Counted from the stretch's first letter, positions 41,125 to 51,787 are shown. The stretch: 64,000 nt of DNA from Paraclostridium dentum (GCF_012922555.1 NZ_WIPK01000009.1:51676-115675); one strand, 5' to 3'. Notes: a model not told the origin generated them from the sequence alone. Program-made: numbers and translations.

Positions 41125-42909
41125 TTATTTATCCCCCTTATATATAGCTTGTTTTGGACATATTTGTGAACATACTTCACATCCTACACAGCTAGTTTTT
41201 TCAATACATGCTTTTTTAGTTTCTTTATCAAATGATATTGATGGACATCCAGATTTTATACATAACTTACATCCTATACATAAATCTTTATCTACATTAC
41301 ATTTTTGTTTAAACGCACCTCTAAACTCTTCTTTATCTTCTTTAGAAAACTTTTTAAGAACACATGGCCATCTTGTTATTATAACGCTAGGCTCATCTAA
41401 TTTAAGTGCCCAATCTAGTGCATCATTTACTTCTTTTAAGTTATTTGGGTCTATGGTTCTTACATGATTTATACCGCAAGCTAAAACTAAATTTTCAATA
41501 TCTAATTCTTTTACTTCTTTTCCCTGTAATGTATATCCTGTTCCAGGATTTTGTTGATGACCTGTCATACCTGTTATTCTATTATCTAAAATTACAGATA
41601 TTGCATTACTTTGGTTGTATGCTATATCTATAAGTGAGTTTATTCCAGTATGGAAGAATGTAGAGTCTCCTAAAACTCCAACTACTCTCATGTTATTATT
41701 TTCTTTCATATTAAACACTTGTTGTGCTCCATGGCCTACACTTAAACTTGCTCCCATACATACTATTGAATCTAATGCGTTGTATGGACTTGCAAAACCT
41801 AGTGAATAACATCCAATATCGCCTGAAACCATAACATTTTTTCTCTTTCCTATTTCATAGAAAAATCCTCTATGTGGACATCCTGAACATAATGTTGGAG
41901 GTCTTCCAACTACTAAATCTTCATTATATTCTATAGTTTTTTTCTCTTCACCTAACATAACCTTTCTTATTACATCCGGAGTCATTTCTCCTGTGTATGG
42001 GAATATATCTTTTCCTATTACATCTATTCCCATAGCTTTTACTTGGTCTTCTATAAATCTATCATTTTCTTCTATTACATATATTTTCTTAACTTTGCTA
42101 GCAAATTTTTTTATTTTTACATCTGGTAATGGATTTGTAAATCCTAATTTTAAATATGATACATTATCTTTAAACACTTCTTTTGCATAGTTATAACATA
42201 CACCACTAGCTATTATCCCTATATCCTTACTATTAAGTTCTATGTAATTTAAATCCGTTGCATTTGAGTAAGCTCTTAACTTGTTTAATCTTTCTTCAAC
42301 CTTTACTCTAAGATTTCTAGAGTGAGCTGGAACAGTAACTCGTTTTTGTACATCTTTTACATAATCTGCTACCCCTACTTCTTCTCTTTCTGAGCAATTT
42401 ACTATACCTTTTGAGTGACATAATCTAGTTGTAACTCTATATAAAACTGGAGTGTCAAATTCTTCACTTACACTATAAGCTTCTTTTAACATATCTTTAG
42501 CTTCTTGGCTAGTTGATGGTTCAAACAAAGCTATTTTCGCAAATTTAGCATAATTTCTATTATCTTGCTCATTTTGAGATGAATGCATTCCTGGCTCGTC
42601 AGCTGACACTAATACCAATCCTCCATTTACTCCTGTATATGCAAAAGTAAATAATGGGTCTGCTGCTACATTGACACCTACATGTTTCATACACGCTAGC
42701 GTTCTAGCCCCTGCTATAGAACCGCCTATACTTGCTTCAAGTGCTACTTTTTCATTCGGTGCCCACTCTGCTAATATGCTATCTTTGTATGTAGCTACAT
42801 TTTCCAATATCTCAGTACTTGGAGTTCCCGGGTATGCAGATGCATACTTAACCCCTGCTTCATAAACTCCACGAGCTATTGCTTCATTTCCAGTCATTAA
42901 TAGTTTCAT
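41125..42909 (-). CDS. iorA: indolepyruvate ferredoxin oxidoreductase alpha subunit
   Basis: This subunit of about 594 residues binds thiamine pyrophosphate and carries the iron-sulfur clusters. Visible are the N-terminal MTGNEAIARGVYEAGVKYA pyrimidine-type domain, the TPP region GDSTFFHTGINSL...NRITGMTGHQQNPGTG, CSGCPHRGFFYE, and two C-terminal 4Fe-4S motifs (CIGCKLCIKSGCP and CVGCEVCSQICP). The start at 42907-42909 (MKLLMTG) has GGGGG upstream; a longer start would overlap the aminotransferase gene. It is part of the oxidative Stickland branch for aromatic or related amino acids. Confidence 0.95.
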   Translation of the reverse strand: MKLLMTGNEAIARGVYEAGVKYASAYPGTPSTEILENVATYKDSILAEWAPNEKVALEASIGGSIAGARTLACMKHVGVNVAADPLFTFAYTGVNGGLVLVSADEPGMHSSQNEQDNRNYAKFAKIALFEPSTSQEAKDMLKEAYSVSEEFDTPVLYRVTTRLCHSKGIVNCSEREEVGVADYVKDVQKRVTVPAHSRNLRVKVEERLNKLRAYSNATDLNYIELNSKDIGIIASGVCYNYAKEVFKDNVSYLKLGFTNPLPDVKIKKFASKVKKIYVIEENDRFIEDQVKAMGIDVIGKDIFPYTGEMTPDVIRKVMLGEEKKTIEYNEDLVVGRPPTLCSGCPHRGFFYEIGKRKNVMVSGDIGCYSLGFASPYNALDSIVCMGASLSVGHGAQQVFNMKENNNMRVVGVLGDSTFFHTGINSLIDIAYNQSNAISVILDNRITGMTGHQQNPGTGYTLQGKEVKELDIENLVLACGINHVRTIDPNNLKEVNDALDWALKLDEPSVIITRWPCVLKKFSKEDKEEFRGAFKQKCNVDKDLCIGCKLCIKSGCPSISFDKETKKACIEKTSCVGCEVCSQICPKQAIYKGDK

Positions 42910-42955
42910 TTTTATCCCCCTATTTTTATAATCTTTAAGTTTTTCTACTTTAAAT

Positions 42956-44203
42956 TTAATCAACTAAGTCAATTGCTTCTTTTAAAATCCTAGGTGCAAT
43001 CCTACACTTTTCTTTATTTACAGCACATACAGCAAATCTTACTCCCATTTTTAACGGTATAGTATATAAATTGCTTTCTATTGCTTTTTCACATACTTTC
43101 ATAGGATTTTTACAAGGTATACTTACAAAGAATCCATCTCTATATGGAAGTATATTTAACCCTATATCTCTAGCTTCATCTACAAATGCTTTAGCTCTTT
43201 CTTTTAAAACTGATTTATATGAATTTTTTTCATCTTCATATCTTTTTAGCTTTTCTTCATCATTTATAATTGTTGTTAACAACTCCATAGCACCTCTATT
43301 GCAATTTGACCAATTTGCTCTTGCAGAATGTGAGCATGAATAATAAAATTCATCAGCTATATCTTTATTGCTAGATACACATAAGCAAGCCCCACTTCTC
43401 ATTCCATATGCCGTATATCCTTTTGACATACTAAATCCTATAATTACCAATATATTTTCAGGTAGGTTTTCAAACTTTTTGAAAAATCTTCTAGTATCAT
43501 TAGCTCCTTTACCTGAAAAATCTATATATGCTACATCTACAAATAAAGTTATTTTTTTATTTGTATCTTTTACAGTTTGCTTACATAAATTTAATATTTT
43601 GTCCCACTCTTCATCAGAAACTGTATATCCAGTTGGATTATGAGCTGGTGTATTAAATATAGAAAAAATCCTATCTTGTTTTTGTGATAAACTTATAAAT
43701 TGATCTTTAAATGATTCAAAATTAAAATTGCCTTCTTTATTAAATAATTCATAGTTTGTAATATTTCTATTTATCTCTTCACAAATAATTTTGTATGGTC
43801 CCCAATACCAATCTGGTACAAGTATAGTTTCTTGTTTTTCTGTATAATTAAAAACTGCTAACTTTATAGATCCAGACCCTCCTGGAGATGCAACTACTCT
43901 TATATTGCTGTCTGGCATAAATTCTTTAAAACAAGCTTTTTTTACTGCTTCTATATAGTCGCTTTGCCCTGCAATTTGAGCATATGCCGCTATTTGTTTG
44001 TTGTCTAAGTTTTTATATTCATCATAAACTGACTTTAAAGTTATAAGGTTTCCCTTATCATCCATAAGTGCTCCTATAGTAGCATTTATAACATTTTCTT
44101 TTCCATTTTCTTTTTCACATATTTGTGCCCTTTTAGATAAATTGAATATCATATCTTCTTCTTTTGGCCAAATAGCATGTTTAGCCGCCATTGACGTAAT
44201 CAT
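42956..44203 (-). CDS. PLP-dependent class I aminotransferase
   Basis: This 415-residue fold-type I aminotransferase has the PLP lysine in GFSMSKGYTAYGMRSGA (about residue 255), the NTPAHNPTG motif before it, and the final Arg-containing RIAPRILKEA. It starts the operon before iorA/iorB/buk, and has AGGAGGG before the start. The context says it supplies a 2-oxoacid, probably from an aromatic or branched-chain amino acid. Its exact donor is open. Confidence 0.9.
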   Translation of the reverse strand: MITSMAAKHAIWPKEEDMIFNLSKRAQICEKENGKENVINATIGALMDDKGNLITLKSVYDEYKNLDNKQIAAYAQIAGQSDYIEAVKKACFKEFMPDSNIRVVASPGGSGSIKLAVFNYTEKQETILVPDWYWGPYKIICEEINRNITNYELFNKEGNFNFESFKDQFISLSQKQDRIFSIFNTPAHNPTGYTVSDEEWDKILNLCKQTVKDTNKKITLFVDVAYIDFSGKGANDTRRFFKKFENLPENILVIIGFSMSKGYTAYGMRSGACLCVSSNKDIADEFYYSCSHSARANWSNCNRGAMELLTTIINDEEKLKRYEDEKNSYKSVLKERAKAFVDEARDIGLNILPYRDGFFVSIPCKNPMKVCEKAIESNLYTIPLKMGVRFAVCAVNKEKCRIAPRILKEAIDLVD

Positions 44204-44278
44204 TAAATCCCTCCTAAATACTTGTATATTAATACATATTACAATTAGTTAGATTTAATGATTATTTATGAAAAAAAA

Positions 44279-44306
44279 ATAAGACATCCTTATGGATGTC
44301 TTATTT
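44279..44306. terminator. terminator after codY
   Basis: AATAAGACATCC and GGATGTCTTATT form a 12-bp stem with A/T tracts on both sides. Confidence 0.9.
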
Positions 44307-44313
44307 TTTATAA

Positions 44314-45096
44314 TTAATTAGACTTTAACTTTTCTAATTCTTCTATTAATTTGTCGTTAAGAACTTTTATATGAGTTCCTTTCATTCCTAGCGATCTAGA
44401 TTCTATAACCCCTGCACTTTCAAACTTTCTTAATGCATTTACTATTACAGATCTTGTTATTCCAACTCTATCTGCAATTTTACTTGCAACAAGTAGTCCT
44501 TCTCTTCCGCTTAATTCTTCGAATATATGCTCTACAGCTTCTAATTCAGAATATGATAATGTTCCTATAGCCATTTGAACTACAGCTTTCTTTCTCATTT
44601 CTTCTTCTAGCTCTTCACCTATAGATCTTAATATTTCAAGACCTATAACTGTTGCACTATATTCTGCTATTACTAAGTCGTCATCTGTAAACATTTGGTC
44701 GTATCTCGCAAGTATTAATGTACCTAATCTTTGTCCACTACATAATATTGGAACTATTGTTAAATATTTTTCTTTTCTGTCTTCTTCGTATGGAAGAAGT
44801 TCTATCATTTCTGTCCCAGTTAAGTTTTCTTTTGTTTCGTTTATTTTTAATATATTTTTTGAATATGCTTCTGGGAACATCTTTTTGTGTGTTTTTTCAT
44901 CTTCTATAACTGAGCTGTCTTTTTCAACATTAAGGTAAACACCTAATATTTTACCTTTAGTACTTACAACATAAGCATTCGAACTTAAAACTTCACCTAA
45001 TGCTTCAGCTAATAAATTAAATGACACATTACTTCCACCACTAGTTTGTAATGTTTTATTAATTTTTCTTGTTTTTTCTAGCATTTCACTTGCCAT
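44314..45096 (-). CDS. codY: GTP- and branched-chain amino-acid-sensing regulator CodY
   Basis: This 260-residue global regulator has an N-terminal GAF domain that senses isoleucine/valine (starting near residue 20, [22 protein letters not shown]) and a C-terminal winged helix ([30 protein letters not shown]). It represses nutrient-uptake, amino-acid and virulence genes in rich conditions. The start has GAGGAG upstream. It sits beside topA, its usual place in clostridia. A CodY-like box occurs in the Sao promoter. Confidence 0.96.
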   Translation of the reverse strand: MASEMLEKTRKINKTLQTSGGSNVSFNLLAEALGEVLSSNAYVVSTKGKILGVYLNVEKDSSVIEDEKTHKKMFPEAYSKNILKINETKENLTGTEMIELLPYEEDRKEKYLTIVPILCSGQRLGTLILARYDQMFTDDDLVIAEYSATVIGLEILRSIGEELEEEMRKKAVVQMAIGTLSYSELEAVEHIFEELSGREGLLVASKIADRVGITRSVIVNALRKFESAGVIESRSLGMKGTHIKVLNDKLIEELEKLKSN

Positions 45097-45244
45097 CTAT
45101 TATCATCTCCTCATGAAGTTTGGCCACTTTTATACCCTTAATACATTTATATTATTTTAACGTTCTTACTTTAGCACTGTCATATTATCATAATTTCAAA
45201 TCTTTTTCAATACTATAAATTGGTTTTAGACACATTATTTGACA

Positions 45245-47338
45245 TTATTCATTGCTTTTATCATTATTTTCTAAATTTTTCTCTTTTTTACACTCTTTAT
45301 TAGAACAAATTACCTTAGTTTCTGATTTTGTTACCTTCTCTACTAAGTATGAATTACATTCACTACATAATTCTCCAGTAGGTTTGTTCCATGATATAAA
45401 ATCACACTCTGGATAATTCGAGCATCCATAAAAGGCCTTACCTTTTTTTGATTTTCTAAGAATTATATCACCTTTTCCACATTTAGGACATTTTACCCCT
45501 ACCTTATTTACTAGTGGTTTAGTTGTCTTACATTCTGGATAATTCTTACAAGCTATAAACTTACCAAATCTTCCATATTTTATAACCATGTTAGATCCGC
45601 AATTTTCACAAATTTCATCAGTTTCTTCATCCATGTTTACTTTTTCAATATTTTCAATCGCTACTTCTATAGCCTCTTTTAGTGGTGCATACACATCTGC
45701 TACAACTTCTTTCCAGTATGTATCTCCCTCTGCAACATCATCTAGCATATTTTCCATCTGTGCTGTAAAATCTACATCAACAAATTTTTGGAAGTTTTCT
45801 TCTAATATATTAGTAACTATTTTCCCTAACTCAGTTGGACATAAACTAGATGCATTTTTTTCAACATATTCTCTATTTAATATAGTAGCTATTGTTGGTG
45901 CATAAGTAGATGGTCTCCCTATACCTAGTTCTTCTAAAGTTTTTACTAAACTAGCTTCTGTATATCTAGCTGGCGGTTGAGTAAAATGTTGAGAAGGTCT
46001 AACTTCTTCTGATGATAATAAATCTTTTTCGTAAACAGTTGGAAGAATTTTATCTTCTCTATCTGTAAAGTTATATACTTTAGTATAACCATCAAATTTT
46101 AATTTTGATCCTGTGGCCTTAAATATTAGATTATCTACTTTACAAGTTAAATTTAAAGTATCAAATACTGAGTCTTCCATTTGACTTGCAACAAATCTTC
46201 TCCATATTAAATCATATAACTTATATTGATCTCTACTTAGAGATGCTTTTATGTTGCTTGGTGTTCTATCTACAGCTGTCGGTCTTATGGCTTCATGAGC
46301 ATCCTGAACTTTTTTAGACTCAGTTTTAGCTTTTTTATTTTCTTCAAATTTATAATATTTATCACTATATTCTTCTAATATAAATTCTTTAGCTTTTTCT
46401 TTAGCCTCTTCTGATATTCTCTTTGAATCAGTTCTTATATATGAAATTAAACCTAGAGTTCCTTCTCCGTCTATATCTACACCTTCATATAATTCTTGTG
46501 CTACCATCATAGTTTTCTTAGTTGTAAAACCAAGTTTATTTGCAGCTTCTTGTTGTAACATGCTTGTTGTAAATGGCTTAGGAGCTGATTTTCTTCTTGA
46601 TTTTGACTCTATACTATGTACAGTTAAATCTTTACCTTTTATTTTTTCTAGTATTTCATTTACTTGACCTTCGTTTTCAAGTTCTACCTTTTTATCATTT
46701 TCTCCATAATATTTTAAGGTAACTTCCTTACCTTCTTTTGTTTTAGCATCTAATTCTATTGTCCAATATTCTTTTGGATCAAAAGCTTCTATTTCTTTCT
46801 CTCTATCACATATTAATTTTGTTGTAACAGATTGAACTCTACCTGCACTAAGCCCTTTTCTAACTTTTTGCCAAAGTATAGGACTTATTTGGTATCCTAA
46901 TAATCTATCTAAAACACGTCTTGCCTGCTGCGCATCTACTAAATCTAGTTTAATATTTCTAGGACTTTTTATAGCTTTTTTTATAGCATCTTTAGTTATT
47001 TCATTGAATTCAATTCTACAATTTTCAGTCTCATCCAATGATAATATATGTGCTAGATGCCAAGATATAGCCTCTCCTTCTCTATCGGGGTCGGTTGCTA
47101 GAAAAACTTGTTTTGCTTTTTTAGCTTCTTTCTTTAATTCCTTTATTACATCCCCTTTACCTCTTATGTTTATATACTGAGGCTCGAAATTGTTCTCTAT
47201 ATCTACTCCTAATTTACTCTTAGGTAAATCTCTTATATGCCCTACAGATGCCTTTACTGTATAATGACTTTTTCCTAAAAATTTTTCTATGGTTTTAGCT
47301 TTTGCAGGCGACTCAACGATGACTAAGCTTTTTGCCAT
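45245..47338 (-). CDS. topA: DNA topoisomerase I
   Basis: This type IA enzyme of about 697 residues relaxes negative supercoils. A TOPRIM domain starts the protein (VIVESPAKAKTIEKFLG; ATDPDREGEAISWH). The catalytic Tyr is in GLISYIRTDSKRIS near residue 297. Three C-terminal zinc-ribbon units follow (CENCGSNMVIKYGRFGKFIAC, with two later CxxC/CN pairs; the last is incomplete in style). The ATG at 47336-47338 is preferred with GGGGGTG upstream. Confidence 0.96.
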   Translation of the reverse strand: MAKSLVIVESPAKAKTIEKFLGKSHYTVKASVGHIRDLPKSKLGVDIENNFEPQYINIRGKGDVIKELKKEAKKAKQVFLATDPDREGEAISWHLAHILSLDETENCRIEFNEITKDAIKKAIKSPRNIKLDLVDAQQARRVLDRLLGYQISPILWQKVRKGLSAGRVQSVTTKLICDREKEIEAFDPKEYWTIELDAKTKEGKEVTLKYYGENDKKVELENEGQVNEILEKIKGKDLTVHSIESKSRRKSAPKPFTTSMLQQEAANKLGFTTKKTMMVAQELYEGVDIDGEGTLGLISYIRTDSKRISEEAKEKAKEFILEEYSDKYYKFEENKKAKTESKKVQDAHEAIRPTAVDRTPSNIKASLSRDQYKLYDLIWRRFVASQMEDSVFDTLNLTCKVDNLIFKATGSKLKFDGYTKVYNFTDREDKILPTVYEKDLLSSEEVRPSQHFTQPPARYTEASLVKTLEELGIGRPSTYAPTIATILNREYVEKNASSLCPTELGKIVTNILEENFQKFVDVDFTAQMENMLDDVAEGDTYWKEVVADVYAPLKEAIEVAIENIEKVNMDEETDEICENCGSNMVIKYGRFGKFIACKNYPECKTTKPLVNKVGVKCPKCGKGDIILRKSKKGKAFYGCSNYPECDFISWNKPTGELCSECNSYLVEKVTKSETKVICSNKECKKEKNLENNDKSNE

Positions 47339-47359
47339 ATATCCACACCCCCACAATTT

Positions 47360-48448
47360 TTATTTTACACTATATATCTTGTTTCGCATTTCTATTATCT
47401 TACCTTCTATTTCAAGCATATTTAAAATGCAATTTATATCTTGTATATTCATATTAGTATAATCACAAATTCTATCTATATGCAAGCTTCCTTTTGTTTT
47501 AATAATATCAAAAATGCTTTGCTGTACATATGTTAACGCATTGCTATTGCTATTATTAGCTATTTTGTTAAATTTTTTTAAATTATATTCATTTATTATA
47601 TCTTCTATATCATCAACAAGCTTTGCACCATCTTTTATTATCATATGGCAACCTTTGCTCATGTCTGAGTTAATATTACCTGGAATTGCAAAAACGTTTT
47701 TACCCTGTTCAAGTGCAAAGTCAACAGTTATTAATGCTCCACTTTTCTTTGTTGCCTCTACTACTATAACCCCATCACTTAACCCACTTATTATTCTGTT
47801 TCTAGCTGGATAATTTGATGGAGCCACTGGATGTCCTACATTATATTCTGATACTAAAAGCCCTCCATCTTCTAATATTTTATTAGATAGGTTAAAATTT
47901 TTCTTAGGAAGTGGATTCTCTACACTTGATCCTAGAACAGCTACAGTCTTTGATGATCCTTTAATACATCCTTTGTGAGAATGTTCATCTATGCCCATAG
48001 CCATGCCACTTACTATGTTTATATTATAGTTAGATAATTCTTCACTTAAACTTTGAGCACACCAAACTCCATAAGATGTAGGTTTTCTAGATCCTACCAT
48101 AGCTAAAGATAACTTATTTAATTGATTTATATCTCCTTTGTAAAAGAGTACACTAGGAGCATTGTAAATATGTCTTAATTTAGAAGGGTATGTACTCTCA
48201 TTCTTTCCTATATAGCTTACCTCATGCTTATATAACTCCTCTTTTAGCGAGTCTATATAAGCGCGACTTTTATATTTTACTATATTCTGTTTAATATTTA
48301 AATTTAAATTTTCAATTTTTAGTATCTCTTTATCAGGAAGGTCCATAAGTTGCTCTATATCATCTACACTGTCTTCAATTTTTTCTATAGTTTTATTTCC
48401 TATGCCTCCTATAGACAATAACCATAAGTATATATCTTTCTTATTCAT
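47360..48448 (-). CDS. dprA: DNA processing protein DprA
   Basis: This 362-residue protein loads RecA onto incoming single-stranded DNA in transformation. The Rossmann-like core is visible: LAMVGSRKPTSYGVW, IVSGMAMGIDEHSHKG, TVAVLGSSVENPLP, RNRIISGLSDGVIVVEATKKSGALITVDFALEQGK. The ends carry helical SAM-like and winged-helix parts. It lies between topA and the ComM-like gene, as usual. Confidence 0.95.
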   Translation of the reverse strand: MNKKDIYLWLLSIGGIGNKTIEKIEDSVDDIEQLMDLPDKEILKIENLNLNIKQNIVKYKSRAYIDSLKEELYKHEVSYIGKNESTYPSKLRHIYNAPSVLFYKGDINQLNKLSLAMVGSRKPTSYGVWCAQSLSEELSNYNINIVSGMAMGIDEHSHKGCIKGSSKTVAVLGSSVENPLPKKNFNLSNKILEDGGLLVSEYNVGHPVAPSNYPARNRIISGLSDGVIVVEATKKSGALITVDFALEQGKNVFAIPGNINSDMSKGCHMIIKDGAKLVDDIEDIINEYNLKKFNKIANNSNSNALTYVQQSIFDIIKTKGSLHIDRICDYTNMNIQDINCILNMLEIEGKIIEMRNKIYSVK

Positions 48449-48473
48449 AACTCACCTCTAAATTAAAACATAT

Positions 48474-50000
48474 TTATTCATACATAAAGTAATTATAGTA
48501 AGCTTTTCTAAATGAAAATGCCTCTAGTACATGATTTTGTTCAATTAATTTTTTATTATCTAAATCAGCTATAGTCCTAGCAGTTTTTATTAACTTTGTG
48601 TAACTCCTATTTCCTAGCCTATATTTATTAAAAATTAACTTCAATACTTCATCAGCTTCATCATTTAGCCTACAATATAAATTTAATTTAGAAGATTTAA
48701 TCTCATTATTAAAATCTATAACATCATTTTTAAATCTAGCTTTTTGAATTTTCCTTGCATTTTCTACTCTTAGTTTTATGTCTATTGAACTCTCTTCTTT
48801 TTTATTACTATTGAATTCCTCATAATGTATAGAGTTTACTTCTATAAACATATCAAATCTGTCTAATAGAGGCCCTGAAATTTTACCTAAATACCTATTT
48901 ATATCGCTTGTACTGCATTTACATTCTGTATTTGACATATAGTATCCGCATGGGCATGGATTCATTGCTCCTATAAACATGCTATTACATGGATATTTTA
49001 AATTCATCTTTACTCTTGATATATTTATATATTTATCTTCTATTGGTTGCCTTAGAGTTTCTAATATTTTCCTGTCAAATTCAGCTATCTCATCTAAGAA
49101 AAGTATCCCTCTATGTGCTAGTACAACTTCTCCAGGTTTTGCATCAACGCCACCTCCTATCAATGCCTGTTTAGTTGCAGTATGATGAGGAGATCTAAAT
49201 GGTCTATTTAAAACAATTCCTTCATTTGCTTTTAAAAGTCCTGCTGCACTATATATCTTACTTACTTCCAGTGTTTCTTCTTCATTAATACTTGGAAGTA
49301 TTGTTATCATTCTTTTTGCAATCATAGTCTTTCCTGATCCAGGAGGTCCTATCATTAAAAAATTATGATTACCTGCAGCTGCTATTTCTGCTCCTCTTTT
49401 TACAAAATAGTTTCCTTTTATATCTGAAAAATCTTCATCATAATTTTCTTTACTTTGAATAAATTTTATTTTTTCTTTCTTTATATCTATTTCTTTATTT
49501 ATAAATCCTATGCACTCTTTCAATGTTTCAACAGGTATTATTTCTATTTCTTTTACAAATAAAGCTTCTCTTTCATTTTCTTTAGGTAAAAACACTCTTT
49601 TTATACCCTTATTCTTAGCATTTATAACTAAAGATAAAATGCCTTTTACTTTTCTCAATTTTCCATCTAATGATAGTTCTCCTATAAATAAGCTTTCATT
49701 TAAATATTCATCACTTTCATTTATAAAGTTACTTAGTATTCCTATAGATATAGGTAAGTCGAAGTAAGCTCCTTCTTTTTTCATATCTGCAGGAGATAAG
49801 TTTACCACTATCCTTGAATTAGGAAATTTATATCCACTATTTAATATTGCAGACTTTACCCGCTCTCTAGATTCTTTTATAGATGCTCCTGCTAATCCAA
49901 CAATATTGAAACTTGGTATTCCATTAGTTATATCAACTTCTACCTCTACTATTATTCCTTCAATACCTACCAAGGTACTTGAGTTTATAATACTTAACAT
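48474..50000 (-). CDS. YifB/ComM family Mg-chelatase-like AAA ATPase
   Basis: This 508-residue protein has an N-terminal Lon-protease-like S16 fold (VNLSPADMKKEGAYFDLPI), a Walker A GPPGSGKTM near residue 218, Walker B ILFLDEIAEF, and the sensor segment with NPCPCGYY...CKC cysteines. ComM-type proteins are helicases that extend branch migration in natural transformation. The gene is in line with dprA and yraN in the conserved block. Confidence 0.93.
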   Translation of the reverse strand: MLSIINSSTLVGIEGIIVEVEVDITNGIPSFNIVGLAGASIKESRERVKSAILNSGYKFPNSRIVVNLSPADMKKEGAYFDLPISIGILSNFINESDEYLNESLFIGELSLDGKLRKVKGILSLVINAKNKGIKRVFLPKENEREALFVKEIEIIPVETLKECIGFINKEIDIKKEKIKFIQSKENYDEDFSDIKGNYFVKRGAEIAAAGNHNFLMIGPPGSGKTMIAKRMITILPSINEEETLEVSKIYSAAGLLKANEGIVLNRPFRSPHHTATKQALIGGGVDAKPGEVVLAHRGILFLDEIAEFDRKILETLRQPIEDKYINISRVKMNLKYPCNSMFIGAMNPCPCGYYMSNTECKCSTSDINRYLGKISGPLLDRFDMFIEVNSIHYEEFNSNKKEESSIDIKLRVENARKIQKARFKNDVIDFNNEIKSSKLNLYCRLNDEADEVLKLIFNKYRLGNRSYTKLIKTARTIADLDNKKLIEQNHVLEAFSFRKAYYNYFMYE

Positions 50001-50024
50001 TTTATTACCTCTTTTTTATTACTA

Positions 50025-50369
50025 TTAAAAAGCATTTTCAATATGGTTTATTTCGTTATTTTTCAAATAAACTTCAATAACGTCAAACCTTATTGGAACT
50101 TTTTCTAATTTATTTTTAACTATATAATATTTAGCAACATTTTTTATCTTCATTTTCTTTTTATAATTTACAGCTTCTGATGGATATCCAAAGTTTATAT
50201 TACTTCTTGCTTTTACTTCTACAAATACCAATTCTTCCTTTAATTTTACTATTATATCAATTTCTCCAAATTTTAATTTGTAGTTGTTTTCTAATATGTA
50301 AGCTCCTTTAGATTTCAAATAATTTGTTGCTAATTTTTCACCTAAACTACCTTTTTGTATATTATTCAT
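50025..50369 (-). CDS. YraN/UPF0102 nuclease-like protein
   Basis: This 114-residue protein of the restriction-endonuclease-like fold has GSLGEKLATNYLKSKGAYILENNYK at the start and the acidic catalytic core GEIDIIVK...LVFVEVKARS. The exact role is unknown; family members are linked to DNA processing. It is the first of the yraN-comM-dprA-topA run. Confidence 0.9.
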   Translation of the reverse strand: MNNIQKGSLGEKLATNYLKSKGAYILENNYKLKFGEIDIIVKLKEELVFVEVKARSNINFGYPSEAVNYKKKMKIKNVAKYYIVKNKLEKVPIRFDVIEVYLKNNEINHIENAF

Positions 50370-50457
50370 AAAAATTACCTTTTATTTTGATTTTTTTATA
50401 AAGTATAGTCAATACTGTTGTTTAGTATACAATTTTTTAAATGTAACTTTTTAAGCC

Positions 50458-50486
50458 TTGATAATTAGTTTTCATAAGATTATGAT
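50458..50486 (+). promoter_or_regulatory. promoter of the CapA-like gene
   Basis: TTGATA (50458-50463) and TATGAT (50481-50486) with a 17-base spacer, about 35 bases before the start codon. Confidence 0.7.
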
Positions 50487-50521
50487 TTAATATATATTAA
50501 TTTTGGGCATTTGGAGGAAGT

Positions 50522-51787
50522 ATGAAGAGAACATCAAAGAAAAGGAAAATAAAAAATAAGAAAAGTGAAATTATTATAATTTCTGCAATTTCATTATGCT
50601 TATTTTTTATAATGTCATTTTTAGCAGTAAATATATTTAAAGGAAAGGTTTTTGAAATTAATGCAACAAAAATAGCAAATGATGATAGTAGTGTAAAAAA
50701 TGTAACTATAAGCGCAATAGGGGATATCATGGCTCACGATGATCAATTAAAAGCTCAGTTTGATAAAGGTACTAATACATATTCATTCGATAATAACTTT
50801 AAATATGTAAAACCATATATATCTAAATCCGATTTAGCTATAGGAAATTTAGAGACAACTTTAGCTGGCCCTAAAGCAAAGTATAGCTCATTTCCAAAAT
50901 TCAATTCACCTGATGAATTGGCTGATGCAATAAAAAATAGTGGGGTAGATATAGTATCCACAATAAATAATCATACATATGATAGGGGTTCAGATGGAGT
51001 TTATAGAACACTAGATGTTTTAAATTCTAAAGATATAGAACATGTCGGTACTCAAAAAAATGATGAAGACGAAAACTTTTTAATAAAAGACGTTGATGGA
51101 GTAAAGCTAGGTATAACGGCTTACTCATATGGACAAGTGTATGGAAGTACTACAGCACTTAATGGATTGAATATAGATTATAATGACCTTAATAATTTAA
51201 ATATTTTCAACTCAAGTTATGTAGATATAGCCTTTAATGAAATTAAAGATACTTTAGATGTTATGAATAATAAAGAATCTGACCTTCAAGTTGTTATACT
51301 ACACTGGGGAGATGAATACACAAGACAACCTAATGAGTTTCAAAAAGAGTTAGCTAAAAAATTATGTGATTATGGAGTTGATATAATCATAGGTTCTCAT
51401 CCTCATATGGTCCAACCTATTGAAATGATAAAATCTGATGAAAATGATAATGAAACTTTAGTTATATATTCATTAGGAAACTTCTTAAGCAATCAAAGAA
51501 ATGAAATTTTAAATAAAAAATATACTGAAGATGGTGTTATTGTCAACATAGGTATAAACAAAAACTTAAATACTGGAGAAACTAAAATTTCAAATGTTGA
51601 ATACATACCTACATGGGTTAATAAATATAACAATAAAAATGGTAAACTTACATATGAAATAATACCTTTAATAAACGAAAAACAACTTTCTAAAATAGAT
51701 AATTTACCACTTGATAAAGCAAAAAAATCATACGATAACACTACATCTATAATAGGCTCTTCTGACATTCTACATGTAGCAAAATAA
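50522..51787 (+). CDS. CapA-family putative polyglutamate synthesis/metallophosphatase protein
   Basis: This 421-residue membrane-anchored protein has an N-terminal transmembrane segment (about residues 18-40) and an extracellular CapA domain. Conserved blocks are GDIMAHDDQL, AIGNLETTL, NNHTYDRG, ILHWGDEYTRQP and GSHPHMVQPIE, a calcineurin-like metallophosphatase pattern. True CapA transports poly-gamma-glutamate; many clostridial homologues stand alone as here, so a capsule role is uncertain. It is the only plus-strand gene in the 40-64 kb part. Confidence 0.88.
   Translation: MKRTSKKRKIKNKKSEIIIISAISLCLFFIMSFLAVNIFKGKVFEINATKIANDDSSVKNVTISAIGDIMAHDDQLKAQFDKGTNTYSFDNNFKYVKPYISKSDLAIGNLETTLAGPKAKYSSFPKFNSPDELADAIKNSGVDIVSTINNHTYDRGSDGVYRTLDVLNSKDIEHVGTQKNDEDENFLIKDVDGVKLGITAYSYGQVYGSTTALNGLNIDYNDLNNLNIFNSSYVDIAFNEIKDTLDVMNNKESDLQVVILHWGDEYTRQPNEFQKELAKKLCDYGVDIIIGSHPHMVQPIEMIKSDENDNETLVIYSLGNFLSNQRNEILNKKYTEDGVIVNIGINKNLNTGETKISNVEYIPTWVNKYNNKNGKLTYEIIPLINEKQLSKIDNLPLDKAKKSYDNTTSIIGSSDILHVAK

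Noticed and set aside
44222-44244. Operator-like palindrome TTGTA...TACAA before the aminotransferase gene
   Set aside because: It is AT-rich and imperfect, and does not match a Rex, CodY or Fur consensus well enough.
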